Source: Phlebiopsis flavidoalba
Lineage: Eukaryota; Basidiomycota; Agaricomycetes; Polyporales; Phanerochaetaceae
Assembly (NCBI GenBank): GCA_035772785.1
Contig: JAOCPU010000017.1
Coordinates: 1-64,000 of the forward strand
DNA: 64,000 nucleotides
Direction: 5' to 3'
Positions 38,131 through 51,881 of this stretch are shown in pieces (the stretch's first letter is position 1; every line of letters begins with the position of its first letter). The notes under the pieces were generated by a model. That model ran no database searches and was not told the origin of the DNA. It saw only the letters and a list, made by a program, of their open reading frames with translations. A program made the position numbers and the translations under genes.

Positions 38131-40180
38131 CACCGTGAACGACGATCACCTGCCAATTGACTCGTCTGACCAGCCGCACTCCATCGCGTTCGGATTGTTC
38201 AACATTCAAGCTGCCCTCGCAGCTATCAAACGAGAGGTTTAAATCCATAGATTGATCCCTGGAAGTGCGGGATCCAACTGCGCCACACAAGGCAATGGTT
38301 ACCTTTGAAGACCAAACCCATGTGGAACAACAACCCGACTTGTCGCCAATCTTATAGTAGCACAACACAAGGGCAACCTGCTTTTTATACCACTGCTCTA
38401 GGACGAGGTGCGTTATCTTGTGTAGTATCGACCAGAAGGGTCGCATCATCTATGTGATCCATGAGGCTTGCAACGGGGATGCCAGGCTACATCTTTAGAC
38501 GAAAGCTCAACATTTATTGCCACGACCACCCATCTCGCGTTCACATGTGCAGCTCCTGTCTTTAACTCTGGTCCTTGTCTGCACAATCTGATCTGTGATT
38601 GTGTTTTGGTACCTGTGAGCAATTTGTGCACGATAATCTGAAGTCATTTACAAAGCAATGACTTGTGAGATTATAGGAGAGACTGAGAAATACTCGTTGA
38701 TTAATATATTCCCACCAGGGCGTATATTACTTGTGTGCATGATTAGAGAACATAATGTTCGTGATACACGGGGACAGGTGGAGGTGAGCAAAAAGTGTTC
38801 TTGTGATGACAATGTTGCATATAATTAAATCTTTTCAACAGACTGTCTAAGCCTTTCAACCTACCCCCCAAGCGTGCAAGGGTAGATGTATCACTTCGGT
38901 CCAATATCTTCCACAAAATATTAGACATACAAAGACACGCAAAAATATTCTTCGCCGTGCCGAATAAGCTGCCAGTGCGTACAGGGCATTGGCTCTAAAC
39001 CTACTAGCTCTCATACTCCCGTGATATACATCTGCTCCGAATCTTTAAATCTTGGTGCGACAGAATGTACATATGTGTAGGTCGATTTGAGCCTAAGGCC
39101 TATGAATGTTGTACGCCACATATGTTACGCCACAGCAGGCAGCTGAAGAAGTGAACATCAAAGAAACGCATTCAAGAAACATGCATATACCGGGGGCTAA
39201 CAAATCACTAATGGATTTCAGAATGATGCAAATCATTCATCCAACTCATACCCGTTTTTGACGTTGAGTCTCGCCCAATGCCTAAAGATAAAAGAGCCCG
39301 ATGAACAACTGTGCTGATATACAACCCTATTATATAATAAGTACTTATTTTCTTCTTGCAAAACAGCCGCGCATAGCAAAATAGAGTCATTAGCAAGCCG
39401 TGCGTTATTGACGGCCTCTACGCAACAAGCCTCGTACTCGGGAAGCCTGATCTAAAACAACAAACGCTCAACCGGGCATACCTCCGACCGTATCCACCAC
39501 CACACCCTTTCTCGAGACCACCTACGCTGATCCCCATCGTCAAAGAAGCACACCAAACCTCGCACCACCGCTGGGCCTGTTTAAATCATACCAAGTAACT
39601 GACAGCACGCCCGCTCACAACGCCGCGAAGCGCACCTTGTGTTCTAGTCTTTAGTCGGAGATGTAACACCCATATGGGACCTGCCCTTTCGGGGAGGAGT
39701 TCGGAATCAGTCCCCGTGACCAGCATAAATACGCTCGCTGATTTGGGTCAAATAAGAGCAACAACACGCGCAAGCGACGCTGCCGAGGTTCGATAGTAGC
39801 CCTTACTATACCGTCTGGAAGCTCGTGAGGCTGCAAAAAATTAGCTGATAACAAAGGTAGATCGAAGACTTCATGTTCATTTCTTTCTACTTCTTTTCAA
39901 CTGTGTTCTGGGATTTAAGGGGACTTTGTTGTTGAGCATCCGTGGTGCATTACGAGCCCAGTTTTGGTTGGTAAATGGTATGTTTTTCATCCCCCTGACA
40001 TCACTCAGCAATGCATATATATGAGGAAAAAGGGATGATTGTACGACTACGGGAACTTTCATGAATATTGTGGACACTCTTGAAGCAAAACAGCTCGCTG
40101 GAAAACATGGAATGACACAAACTGTTCGTCTCTGCACGCCATTTGCCCGAAAGCGCCTATCACTCCAGGCGTCGGTTCAC
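38131..40180. other. AT-rich stretch without a recognised gene
   Basis: About 2 kb of AT-leaning DNA with only short open frames. A minus-strand piece at 39877-40137 (FMKVPVVVQSSLFPHIYALL then MKNIPFTNQNWARNAPRML) looks somewhat protein-like but matches nothing I know. No RNA gene was seen. Confidence 0.35.
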
Positions 40181-43100
40181 TCCCCCCAATTTCTCATTGG
40201 TCGCGAGCTGTCACGAAAAGCCGCTGCCCGGCAACGGCCGATCCGAAACAAGGGAACGGGCAGGTCCCATACGCACGACGCGTTCTCATCGCAGACCCTA
40301 TATGGGGGAACGATTATCTTCGTCCCCAATTGGGTCTGCCTTGGAAGACTAACCTTGTGGTATCCCCCCCCAAGGAGAGCCCGCACGCGCGAACCACTTC
40401 CGCTAAGCCCGCGCCTCCGCGCAGCGTGCCACATTACACGCCCCCGGCTTCCCCGAAGACGGCCAAGCAGCGATCTGCGGCGCCCAAGCGTTGGGCGTCG
40501 TCATCATCCGTGTCTGCGTGTGGCGTATGTCCGAACCGTTAGGTCCGTGGCGCGGCCGGCGGGGGCATTGGGCGGAGTGTGGTTGCGCGGCGTGACGGCT
40601 CTGGGATGTCGTGCAGACTGTGTCAGGCGGGCTAATGGGGTCCTGGGGTGCGAGGCGTGTCTGGGGCTTCATTTCGCGTTGGGCCCATGGGCACGGTAGG
40701 CTCTAGGAGCGTGCTACGCCTCTCGTAACGCGGACAGCCCAGCGCACGTTCGGTCGACTCTGGGCACAACAGCGTCTCCACTGGCTCGGTACCAAAGCCC
40801 GGCAAAACCCTCTCGCGTACGCCCGCGCCCTGGATTCGCCCGCCCCTGCAGCGCAAAGGCAAAACCAAACTCTGCCGGCTGGAGCACGCGACGCGCCCAC
40901 AGCCACGGGCCATTGGCCCCGTTGCGCCAAACAACATGATGCCGCGGCCGCAGGGATCGTCGCCCGTCATAGCGGGCAGGGGGCCTCGGGGCCCCGGGCC
41001 TGCGCTGCCCCTGCGTGCAGGCCGCGCACACGGCGTACTGCCCCCGGCGCGCCCGCGCGTAGCGGCATGGGCACTCGCCTGGGACGCGCGCGGGACCGGC
41101 TTCGCGAGATTGGGTTGCGCGGTGCGCACTGGCGGGGAGACGTACTAGGGAGACACAGAGATAGGCCTGTGTGCGTGCTTGCGGGATGAACCGTCCGGGA
41201 TTTTGGGCGGCGTGAGAGTGTTCGCCGAAACCTGAGAATTTCTCGCGAATCCCAAATAGCCACAATCGCGGCCGCGTCCTTTTGATAGCCTCTCTGCGCT
41301 CGTCACATTAATTCGCCCGAGCCTGTTTCGCACTTACGACACCCACCGCGCGATAATTCCTTTGGCTGCTTACCTCCGGCGGGCGACTGACTGCGTGTCA
41401 GCGCGGTCGCGACTGTGCATTGCCCGCCTCGCCGGGCACCGTCTTCTTCGCGCGAGGCACCCGCTAGCACCAGCAGTCATCAGCAGTGTCCGCGCAAATC
41501 GCTGGCAATAATCCCGACGCACTGTGCCCTCGGTTGCCCCGCGGGGACACAAAGCCTCCCGCGCGCCGTAGGCGGTCCTGCCATAATGCGCCGCGCATAT
41601 GCACGCGTCGTTTGTCCTCGTCGCCTCCCGCTCTCTCAGGCCGTCGCGGTGCTTTCTAGATTGGCGCCGTGCGCAAAGACACGGCCGGCCCGAGTCTCAG
41701 CCGTTATTGTAACCCGCTTGCCCATGGGTGCTTGTAATCCGAGGCAGGCCAGAGATTTACGGTGTAGGATAGCTCCCAGTCGCGTGCCGCCCGAAAGTTC
41801 GCCGGTTCGGGACGAGGGCGACGACGACATCGACAGCGAGGAGGGTGGACGGGCGATGGCAGTCAAGATGAAGTAATGGCGTGCCGTTATCGCGATAAGT
41901 TCCGGACTCCTATCGTGACATAGGCCTACGGTGCGATTGACGGCGCCCCACGCGACGTATGCGCCCGCCGGAAGCCTGTATCGCGCTGTCCCGCTGAGCT
42001 CGCGCTATCGCGACCGCGTCCTTCGCGCAGTATTAGGCGTAGTCGCGGCTTCGGTCTCCCCGATGCGAAGCCCGGCCGTCCTTTCCGTGCCCTTTACATT
42101 GCGGTATCCATGGACAGGACCAGGAACAGAGCAGTCAGAACTGTCAGCAACGGTGCACGCCCGCTGCAAGATAGAAGAGCGCAACACGCGGCCGTTCCGG
42201 CGGGCCAATCTCCGCGCAGAACGACAACATGACAATCGCCTCGGCCGCCGCATCAGCGAAGGCCGGCGGGACGCATGCTAGTATGAAGCGCAAATACCAG
42301 CCATTGCGCGTGAGTAGTGTCGTCTCGTTGCGCCACCCATGCTGTGGAAGTGGGAAGGGTGATGGGGCTAGGCCGACAGAGATGTGGTGTGAGCGTGGGA
42401 TGCGTTACACCGCGGTTGGAGGGTCGGGCTTCTATCGGTGTGTCAAAAACGCGGCTTCGGGTGCAGCCTAATCAAGTTCCGCCGGTGCTGCGGCGTACGC
42501 GCACGGGGGGGGGGTCTACGTAAGGTGCCCGGAACGACACAGACACAACCTGCTTTGTGAAAATACCCGGTACTAGGTAGTTCGATACCCAAAGTCGTAC
42601 TACTGATTGTGTCCAGACATGCCTGAAGAGAGATAGTATTAGCCATGAGGAAAGCCCAGACTGGACACCAGCCCGTCCTCCTGCACACTCTGTCACAAAC
42701 GTCGACATTTCAATACACCTCAAACACACACGAACCTCTGAACTCTCAAAGCAGCTCAAAGCGGAGTTGCACAAACCGTCACCGCCACAACGCATTCCTC
42801 AAGCGCCAATACGACACACGCGCCGATCGTGTCGTCCTTGCAACCCATCGCGACACCAACAAACAAACCGCGGAAAAACAAGCGGGACGCGTCGGAACAC
42901 GGTCCCACGCACGGGCCAATCGAGCGTCGATCAGCCGACATAGCGCTGCGACTGCCATTGTAAGCGATAATCAAGCAAATGCTGACGTCGCAGATGAAAT
43001 GCGCGACATACGTGGCGGCAAGCGCATCAACAGAACAGTGCGGAGATACATCGACGCATGTGCAGCGGTCTAGCTGCGCTGCTAGGCCCTGCTGAGTCGC

Positions 43101-46100
43101 AGAGTGGGTTGGCTATCGGGGTGGTGCTTTTGTGCATGACAGAACGCACCACTTCTTTGTGGTCTCACTTTGACTCGTAGATTGTGTGTTTTATTGTCGG
43201 GGACAAAAAAGTGTCCGTGTGTGTGTGTGTAGAATGCGAGGTATTGGATTGGCGTAGCGACACGGTGCGGAGGGGGTGCTCATTAGGGGGCGCGTCACCC
43301 GAGTATGGCAAAGAAGTGTAAGCGAAAACTATGCGTGCGGTGCGGATAAAATGCGCGAGACGAGCGAGATGAGTCATGAGCGAAACGAAGCGAAACGAGA
43401 GAGAGAAGAGGCGGTGCGAGGTACAGGAAGCGAGAGTGTCTAGTGTGTGTGATGCGAGAACGAACGAGCATAAAGGCGAGAAGCGAAATGGGCTTTTTGA
43501 GGCGTGGGTGAGTCCACGGCGCGGCAGCGAAAAAACCCCAGGGTCCCAGAGAGAGTAGAGATGAGTAGAGAAAAATAAACAGCGAGAGCGAGAGACGTCC
43601 TAGGTGGGGGGATGAGCACGGTGCTTTTAGGACTTTTCATCATTTTGTTTTAGCAATAGGCGCAGACGTGAGTTAGTGCGCGTCAATGCGAGTGCAGAGG
43701 CTAAGCTACGCACCGTGTTTCCTCATCGTGGTGAGTGGCTGCGTTGCCGGCGAGTGCACTGGTTGCTCGACGCCTACGTGTGCGTGCAGAGTGATCCTCA
43801 GGCGCATGCTCGTAGCTCGGAATTGAGAGAGATTTGGACGTACGTGGTGTGGGCGGGCCAAACGCGGGCAGTCGAGTTGCTACGCCGTGGCGCGAGAGAA
43901 ACTTTTCGGAGCTTCAAACATGCTCGGTTTGAGCAGCGCGCCGGTGCTTATGTGGGTGTGCCTCAGATGCTCGGGCGTGCAAAGTAAACCTTAGGGCTTC
44001 TGTGTCTTTCCTTCCGCGGAGCGCTGCACGCATGACATGGAGCTCGGTGCGCAGGGCGACGCAGTCGCCGAGGCTCATTGGCCTGGCGGGAGCGCAGGAG
44101 AGGGATCGGCAGGAGGGGCGTCATGCGGAGCTGCGATGCGTGCTGCTCGGCGGGCGAATGGCGGACGCCGAGGCATGGGACGACGACGCACGAACGAGGC
44201 GCGCGAGGACGGCGGGAGCTTGGGTCGCATGAGTGGGCGGCGGGGGGCAGACGGCGCGAACGTGACGACGGGTTTGGGGTGTGGGGAGGGGGAGTTTTTG
44301 TGCTGGGACGGGCCGGACGTTTATATAGGCGTGTGACCGAGATGCTCCTCGTCCGCCTGCGAGTGTTTCGGCTGGCCGAGGGTGATCGGGAATCGGGATC
44401 TGGCCAAGGAGGAAGAGACAGGCGCCAGGGTGATGCACAGATGCAGACGCTGCCACCCGTGGCTCACGACCTCGGGCACATCCCCGCCAGCCATAGGATT
44501 CGCTGTAGTCGTGTGTAATCTGGTCTCGGGGCGCACAAGCATCCCGGTCCGTGTACCCCCCCTCCCACACACCCTGTGCGCGGCCATCCCCGCACAGAAA
44601 TCGCCCCCGTGCCCGCCCCAGACGCCACGCCCGCGACTCATGAATAACTAGCACCATTTTACGCCCGCCATTCATTGTATTGCATGATGCAACCGGCATC
44701 TGAGCCTCGACCCCCGCACCCGCCACACTGCACACACCTGACTCGCCCTCGTCATGCCCGCCCGCCGCTCACACGTCCTCGCCTCTGCCATTCCGGGGCA
44801 CGGTCAGGCGACCGCGGCGCTCCGCACGAGCAGCAATGCGCTTTCCCCCACCCCTGGGAACGCGCGCGCCCGCCTCGCACGCCCGCGCGGGCGTATTAAG
44901 CACGCCACACCCATTGGTCCTCCGCCCACGCTCACTCGTCGCGACCGGGCAGCGCGGTCAGGTGTCCTAGGTGCGGCCTTTTCCTATTTCATGCACAGAC
45001 GTCGTCACCCGCCGCGGGGGCCTTCTCGCCCAACTCTATCGCGCGATCCCCCGTCGCGGGTGGCTTTATCAGTCCGACCCTCTCCTCCTTCATTACAGCA
45101 CCATCAGCGCGGTCACAACGCCCCGACACACCCTCCCAGCCCCTGCACCAAAGCGCGAAAGCGACAGTGCGTTATCAGCTATCCTAAGTATCGGCCCTGC
45201 ACCGACCACACACTACCGCGCGCAGCGAGCCATGTGCCGCCCGACCGCGATGCTGTGGCGCCCAAACGAGACTAGCGTGCAGAGGCGTCAGCGCGGGTTA
45301 TACAGCTTACTCCCGAACGACAAACACAAGATGATAAAACAAGCTCATCATAAGCAACGCCACCACTGGGCCTTTAAACCCGGCCTCTGTCCGTCAGAGC
45401 GCGTGACACTGCCGCCTGGGAAACGAACGACGCGCCACGCATTCGGCCCGGCGCTCATGGCCGCGCCGCTCTGCGCCACGTGACGCGCCCTCGTACGCGC
45501 GCGCGGCAGCGGCGGGTCCGTCGCCGACGCGCTGTCACCGGAAAGGGTTCCCGTCTCGCTCTTTTAACCGCGTATAAAAATGCCTGCAGGAGACGCCGCC
45601 GGAACACGCAAGTACGGAAACGCGCGCGCCGCCCGTGCGGCGCGGCCCCCAGCGTCGGGGCCGCGATGCGCAAGAACGTCCTAGTGCCATGTAGTCGTCC
45701 TCGGCCCGGCAAGCCCCGCGGTCTCTCCGTGATAGCATTGGCTGCCGGCCGACGGTGTGTTGCTCATCACGGCCGTGAGTCGCGGTCGTAGGTTTCAGCG
45801 GGCTGAGGCTCGCGCATGTCACGCCGCCGCCGTAGATGGCCCGCGCGCTGGTGCTGTTGGCCGCTGCCGTTGCTGCGGCGAACAGCCAGCGCTGGCATGG
45901 CATCGAACGCGAAACGTATTTCCGCATACCCATTCACAATCTTGGCTGTAATACACACTATACAATTCATCTGATTTAAACACCGTGTTGTGACTGTTAT
46001 ACGCATGCCAGTATTAATAACCCCTGATGGATGACGGACGGCCGTGCGAAGGCGGGCCAGCATGACCTCGAGACCCGCGCGCGCAGCGCGAGCGTGGGTT

Positions 46101-49100
46101 GCGCGGCGGGGAGGCCCAGACCACACCACGGCCAGACGATTCGCGAAGGCCCCCTTTGCTCTCACTCTTCCCGCCGTCGCCGGGCATGCTTCATCGGTCG
46201 GGGTCGGACGCACCGCGCCTCCACACACAGTCGACGTTCTGGGTGCCGGTTTTGTAGGCGCGGGGAGGCGCTCGCAGGGCGCGGCCCAGTCGATCGCAGC
46301 GTTTCACAGAGGTCGGTGATGACGGACCAGACCCCGACGGCGTCCGAAATGTCCGCCGATCAGCTGCTCGGTCGTGTCGCGCTCCTCTGTATCGGGAAAA
46401 GGCGTCAGCAGGGGGGCACGCGACGGCATGCAAGAAGGAAGAGAAAAGAAAGGGGGCGATGACGGGGGCGAGACGTTGTGGGTGTGGGAAGCCGGAGCCG
46501 GCAGGGGGCGGGGGCAGCTCTGGCACCCGGAACGGATACGGGCAGGCACAGCGCGGGGAAACATGCTGGGGGACGGCGCGGCGCACGCCGCCCGGACTCT
46601 CCTCTGAATGGGCTCAGGGGGGCTCGACCCTCACGCTCAGCGTCATGGTCGTCGGTTTTGGATCGCTGTGCGGCGCGCGGCTGTCAGCACGGGGTGCGTG
46701 TAGTGCGTGTCAACGGGGGCGCGGACTCACTTAGAGGCAAAGTCGAGGGTGACGCCAAAGGGCGTGGCCGAGCTCGTCGTTGCGCGCGTAGCGCTTGCCG
46801 AGGTCGAGCTGGTTCGAGTCGTCCCACGCGCGAGAACACGGCCCGCCTTGCGGAACTTGTTCGCTGTGAGGCACACAGGGTGTGTTAGCCGGTGTCAGGA
46901 CGCGCGGAAATTGCAGAAATGCGGGGTGCGGGGGGTGGCGATGTGATAGACGTACAGACTTCGCGGACCAGGGTCGTGGTTCGAATTGCGCACGCTCAAT
47001 GGCACGATGATGACTTGGTCGGCTCTACGACAGAGGGCAGCGACAGGACCTACACAGCGCGCGCAGGCGTGGTCAACCGGTTGCTCAGCAGAACGCGCTG
47101 CGAATGAATGGCACTTACGCCGCGGTCGACGTCCTGTTCCTCGACTCTGCAGTAGCTGACAGATAAGGAAAATGGCGGACAGGGTAAGGCTGAGAACTGA
47201 ATGTCTGAACAGGGAGGACAGGAAAGGATGGAGTGAATAATGAAAATATACGAGGGTGGCCACAGACCAAGAGAGGGCGTAGGTAAGGTCGGTGCGGATG
47301 GGGGGGGAGATGCTAGTTTGGTATAGGGGGTGGGTGATCAGAGACTTGCGGACTGGGGACTGGAAATGGGTCAGATTGACGTAGCCCGGCGCGGAGGGTC
47401 GAGAGTGGCGGAGGTGTCGCCGGCCTCTAAGGCGAGAAGTAGCGAGAAAGGGCGGGGAGATGGGATCGGGGGGGGTAACGCTCACAGAGGTGTTGATATA
47501 AGGTGAGAGGACACTACGGGTTCTGGGGTCATCTTCAGTGGGAGAGGGGGGGGAAGGAGGGTGGGTCGTAAGGTCAGAGGATCTTCAGGGTCGCCTTGAA
47601 CTCCCTGCCGTCGGAAGCAGGGGGCGCAGCGATGGTAGCGGGGGGAGTAGCTATGCATGCCCCCACAGCCCGGTCGATGCCATGGGAAAAGCGCCGAGTC
47701 ATATAGTAGGGAAAGCCGAAACGAGCCACCCTTGGGAGGGGGTGCGCAGCTCACGCCTTAGAGGGATGCTTGACCGCAGCGCTTCTTTCGCAAAAAAAAA
47801 ATCAGAGAACCCGTTCGCGGGGAGTGACCTCCTGTAAGTGGACAAGGGATGGGAAACATCCGCGTCTCGTGGCCAAAGGTCATTTGCCGCATGACCTTCT
47901 TGGTTACTATCTCGTGGACCGTGCGCTTCCTCGGTCACGATAGGGCTCGCTTGGCAGCGGCTCATACGGGCGGGAGCGAAAGAAAGACACAGGGAGGACG
48001 TGAGGGGCACGCATCGGCTATAAAGTCCGCGTTGCGTGAGTGCACGAATAACGACGGGAAGGGGGTGGAGTGGTAGTGCCGAAGCCGAGTGCGGAAGAGA
48101 TGAAAAAGAGGAAAAAAAAAAGCTGTCGGTAAGCTCGCGGAGGGACCTGCACACCTCCTTCCGAGGAGAAGCCGCGTTCGAGTTACTCAATCTCCGCGTG
48201 GGCCCATGCAGAAAAAAGAAAATCCGAGGGAGATCGCGTAGTGCGCCATCGGGATCGTGGGTCCAGTCATGTGACTAAAGAAAATAAAAAAAAAAGCGGA
48301 AGGCGGAGGCGGGGCGGGTTTGATAGAGCGCGATCGTTGGGTGAGGTAAGAGTTAGTGGGGGTGGCGCGGAGGGTTACAAGTAGCCGAGCGTCTCGTTCG
48401 GCGACGCGCGCCCGAAAAAAGAGTGGGGGGGGGGGCGTCGACGCTAAGAAGGAAAATACAACCGCGCGGCGGGATGCTCGATGGGAGGGGGAGGGGGGGG
48501 AGGGGGGGAAGTGGAGGCGCCGCGGACGGGGTCCAGTCGAGGCCGCGCGACTGCGTTGTCGCGGTGGCGATGCAGGCTCGGGGGGAGCTCGAACCGTCAG
48601 GGGGCCGCGCGTCCGCGGAACAATAGACTGCAGTCGATGGGCCGGGAGGAGGGAGGCTTGTCGTCCGATGGTCCAACAAAAAGTGACATGGGAATGGCGA
48701 AAAGTCCGGGGGAAGGGAGGAAAGGCGGGGGGAGAGTTGCGTTCGAAGCAAGCGGCCTATCGTGAACGGTTGGGGAAGAGATGGGTGGGGGGGGAAGGAA
48801 AAGGCAAAGAGAGCGTCGACGTCGCGCGCATGCCCGCCCGGTGCGCGGATTGTCTGTTCCGGAGGAACTAGTCGGCCAATCTTGTCGCGAGGGCCTCGAA
48901 CGGCACGCGTGCCGTTGTTGAATTCGAGCAAGCGTTTGGAAGTTTGACAAGAGTGCCCTCTGGCTGTCGCCGTGTTTCGGAGGTCGTTCTGTCGATCGCG
49001 CGAGCAAGAACAAGAAATCAGTCTCATGCGCCGCCACGTTGAGAAAGTCGTCTGACAAGCTCGCCCTGGGTGGCTGGCCGGTGGACCCAATGCTGTCGTG

Positions 49101-49200
49101 AACATGAGGTTAATTGTTGAGCCGTGACCTCGAATTGCCGGTGTCTGTGATTCAAAATTTATTGTGGTCGCCGGCACAGCTGACCGAGTTCTGAGACCAG
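40181..49200. other. Long GC-rich, strand-skewed island without recognised genes
   Basis: About 9 kb with composition unlike the flanking genes. Open frames are long in several frames of both strands and are dominated by Arg, Ala, Gly and Pro, the signature of GC-rich non-coding DNA. Base skew flips along the island. The plus strand is C- and A-rich at about 42.65-43.05 kb, G-rich at 43.3-44.3, C-rich at 44.5-45.2, and strongly G-rich at 46.3-48.9 kb with many G runs. A (GT)n tract lies at 43217-43230. No transposase, reverse transcriptase or rRNA motif was recognised. Confidence 0.45.
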
Positions 49201-49445
49201 AATACGTTGTCGAGCTTGAATATAAATGATCCGTTCGTGTGAGGGACTAATTGAGGATGGTATCAAATTTCCGTGCCTCTGTACACTGATTCCAAGCATG
49301 CGCTCGTTATTCCGCCAGCCACTTCATCTGCTCAACTGCACGGCAGCAGCCTTGGCGACCGTCTCTGTCTTTAGTCCTCTTCTGTCTGCTTCTTGTCCTT
49401 TTCCTCATGCCTTGGGCTGAGCAGCGAGGCCGCGGGGCCTCCTTG

Positions 49446-50118
49446 TCACGCCGCCAGCCGCGCTTTATAGCGACGTTTTAAACGAGGGTGTTCGCGCGCA
49501 AGCAGAACGTCGCCAGATGCTTTCTGGAATACCTTGACATAGATCCATGTCTCTCGAAAACGGTCTACGTGACCATGAGCGTCCCTCCGATACAACGGCA
49601 GGTAGCAGGGGATCAGGATGGGGTCCTGTTGTGCGATCTCGAGCATAGCCATTCTTGCGGACTGATAAAGGTGCTTGCGCCATTCCGAAGATGATGTTAC
49701 GCCACTCTGGCGCAAGACGAGACCCGGTGGGACCATGAGTCCGTACAGACCTGTCGACTGACCTGAAGGTGCTCGTCAGTAATCGCTTTGTGGCTATAAC
49801 GCTCTGCTAGTCCGCATCGACGTGGACGCTGACGGCCCCATCCCAAGGGGACCAAGACCGTCCGTGCATAACCTATGGGAGATATCAATAAAGCATGAGA
49901 GTCAAAGAAGAATTCTGCCGGGAGTCAAGCAAAGCCTCAAGCCGCGCACCTCCTGTCAAATGCGAATGTGGCAGTCTTGTTTCACGACGCCGGTCGGAGC
50001 CATTTTCTTCATGAGCACGCCAATGACGGGTGGCGTAGCAACGTTGTATGGAGGGGGGAAAGGCAGGCTGGAGGTAGCGCGGAGGAAGAGCTTGGACTGA
50101 CGTCGGCGTAATCAGCAA
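49446..50118 (-). CDS. Unrecognised coding region
   Basis: Minus-strand frames show a non-repetitive protein-like sequence. An upstream exon around 49950-50110 includes ATPVIGVLMKKMAPTGVVKQ. A downstream block includes EWRKHLYQSARMAMLEIAQQ, then DPILIPCYLPLYRRDAHGHV and FRETWIYVKVFQKASGDVLL, ending near 49446. The residue mix differs from the adjacent GC-rich island. No family was recognised, so no function is proposed. Confidence 0.35.
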
Positions 50119-50119
50119 A

Positions 50120-50986
50120 GCAGCATCTCGATGTATTATGAGCGAGAGCCCGATGGAACATGGGAGGGGACGAACTTATATTTGGCTGTGATAGACCCCG
50201 ATTATCCGGTTTTTATTTTTTTTGTTTTGGGGGGGAGTTTTTTTGCTACCCTACCGCGCCCAATTGCATATGGTGAGAACCTCGGCCTCTGTAAAATGAC
50301 ATTCGGATCGTGTTTCAATGAGGCATTCCGCCCTGTGCAGATCCTTTGAAGACGCAGACGAAAGTCGGGGTCTGGCACTTATAATTCGGATATAAGGTCG
50401 TTGGTCGGTTAAACGTCATAGACTCAACGTGTTGTACCAAGACCCTCACGGAGACTGTATACAGACGTTCTACAATGGTACTACTATTACTCGTGGACCT
50501 GGTTTAGCTCGAGGACCATAAGCAATACTGGGGTGCAGGCAATCGTACTTTTACACAGTCGCACAGTGTTTCTTTAGCTTTATCTATTTTTTGTGGAATG
50601 TGTAGCGCATTTTGACGGTGGAAGTCCTGTCCAGATGAGTCAGTTTGACAGCGACTTGAATCTGTTCAGTGTCGAGACGTGGAATATGTGAAACGTTCGC
50701 TGTGTGAGGCTCCAACTGTCCTTTAGTTTAATTTACTGTTTTATTTACCGTTTTTAACTGTGAAACCTGTTCGTGTATTTCTGAAAAACGCCAGTAATTA
50801 GCTTTATATTATAAACAGTACAAACTAGGACCAGTTGTCTATGCATAATTATTGGAGCATTCCCCCCGGCATCAAGCTCTGTTTCAATGCCTCTATAAAT
50901 TGCAGCTCTTCTAGCTGGCCAGTCATTGATTCCTACGACGTAAAATGTCAGTGAGCCGTAGGTACGTGGGACGCGCGACAAGGGGT

Positions 50987-51035
<49 letters not shown>

Positions 51036-51881
51036 TGGACCAGAAACGATGGCCAAAAGTCGGTTCGCATCGGTGATTCGGGGGCGACTCAGATACGCAT
51101 AAAACGAGACAGAAGGGCAGTGGTGCCTGGGCGCCAACCTCATTGGAAAAGAAAAAAATTATGCCACTTACCAAGTGCGCGCCTGGTGATACCCTTATGA
51201 TACCTCGCTCATGAAGCAAACGCGAATACGTGATGACGTATGTGAGCCTGAAAAAAGGTATGAAAAGCTCCTTTTGATAATATCTGTCTTATCGGGACCT
51301 TAATACCCAGAAGTTCTCGATTGGGTCCTGGATCTCTTGAGTTGGCCAATCTTAGCTTCGAGCTGGGTAAGTACTTATCCCTTTGTTTCACACAACTCAC
51401 ACTCTTCGATGGATTGGCGCGTATGTGGCCCATACTGCTGGTATAGCGTCAATGTGCTCTCATCCTAGTAGCTCGATCGATCGAGCTCATCTCGCAAAAC
51501 CGTCTCGCGCGGGGAATAGCATCGTCGGCGCTTATGACCGGGCTGAGTGGTCACCGCACCCACTTGTTGCCCGACGCACGATGGAGGTGTGATGACAATT
51601 GTTGGTGGCCTTGTCTCATCACTCATGAGTGTGTCTGTAGTGTCTGAGATCTCTTTACTCTAAGTACAAATATATATTGTTTAGTCTACTGTTTATAAAA
51701 CAGCTTATAAATTCTTTACATTTGTTTACTGTTTTTTGGACCAACTTTTTCTGAAAACATGAACTAAACATTAGGAGCTTACCAAACTCCATTGTAATTG
51801 ATGAATTTATAAAGACGTTAAAATGTATTAGTGGTAGCAAAAGAAAACGAGAAAACAGAAGTATACGAACGCTACGATTAC
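50120..51881. other. Intergenic region containing a long poly-G tract
   Basis: No conserved coding sequence was recognised in this 1.8 kb. It contains the 48-base poly-G tract at 50987-51034, a perfect 18-base palindrome at 51470-51487 (AGCTCGATCGATCGAGCT), and T/A-rich DNA just downstream of the tRNA gene that offers several T runs. Confidence 0.45.
50987..51034 (+). repeat. 48-base poly-G homopolymer
   Basis: Forty-eight uninterrupted G residues preceded by AAGGGGT. The exact length is unlikely to be reliable. Confidence 0.9.

Noticed and set aside
40632..41265. Overlapping GC-rich frames as possible retrotransposon Gag or a proline-rich protein
   Set aside because: No zinc knuckle, protease, reverse transcriptase or integrase motif was found. 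Several frames are open at once, as expected for GC-rich non-coding DNA.
48353..49177. 274-codon minus-strand frame
   Set aside because: It is dominated by Pro/Ser/Arg runs arising from the G-rich plus strand, with no domain or splice pattern.
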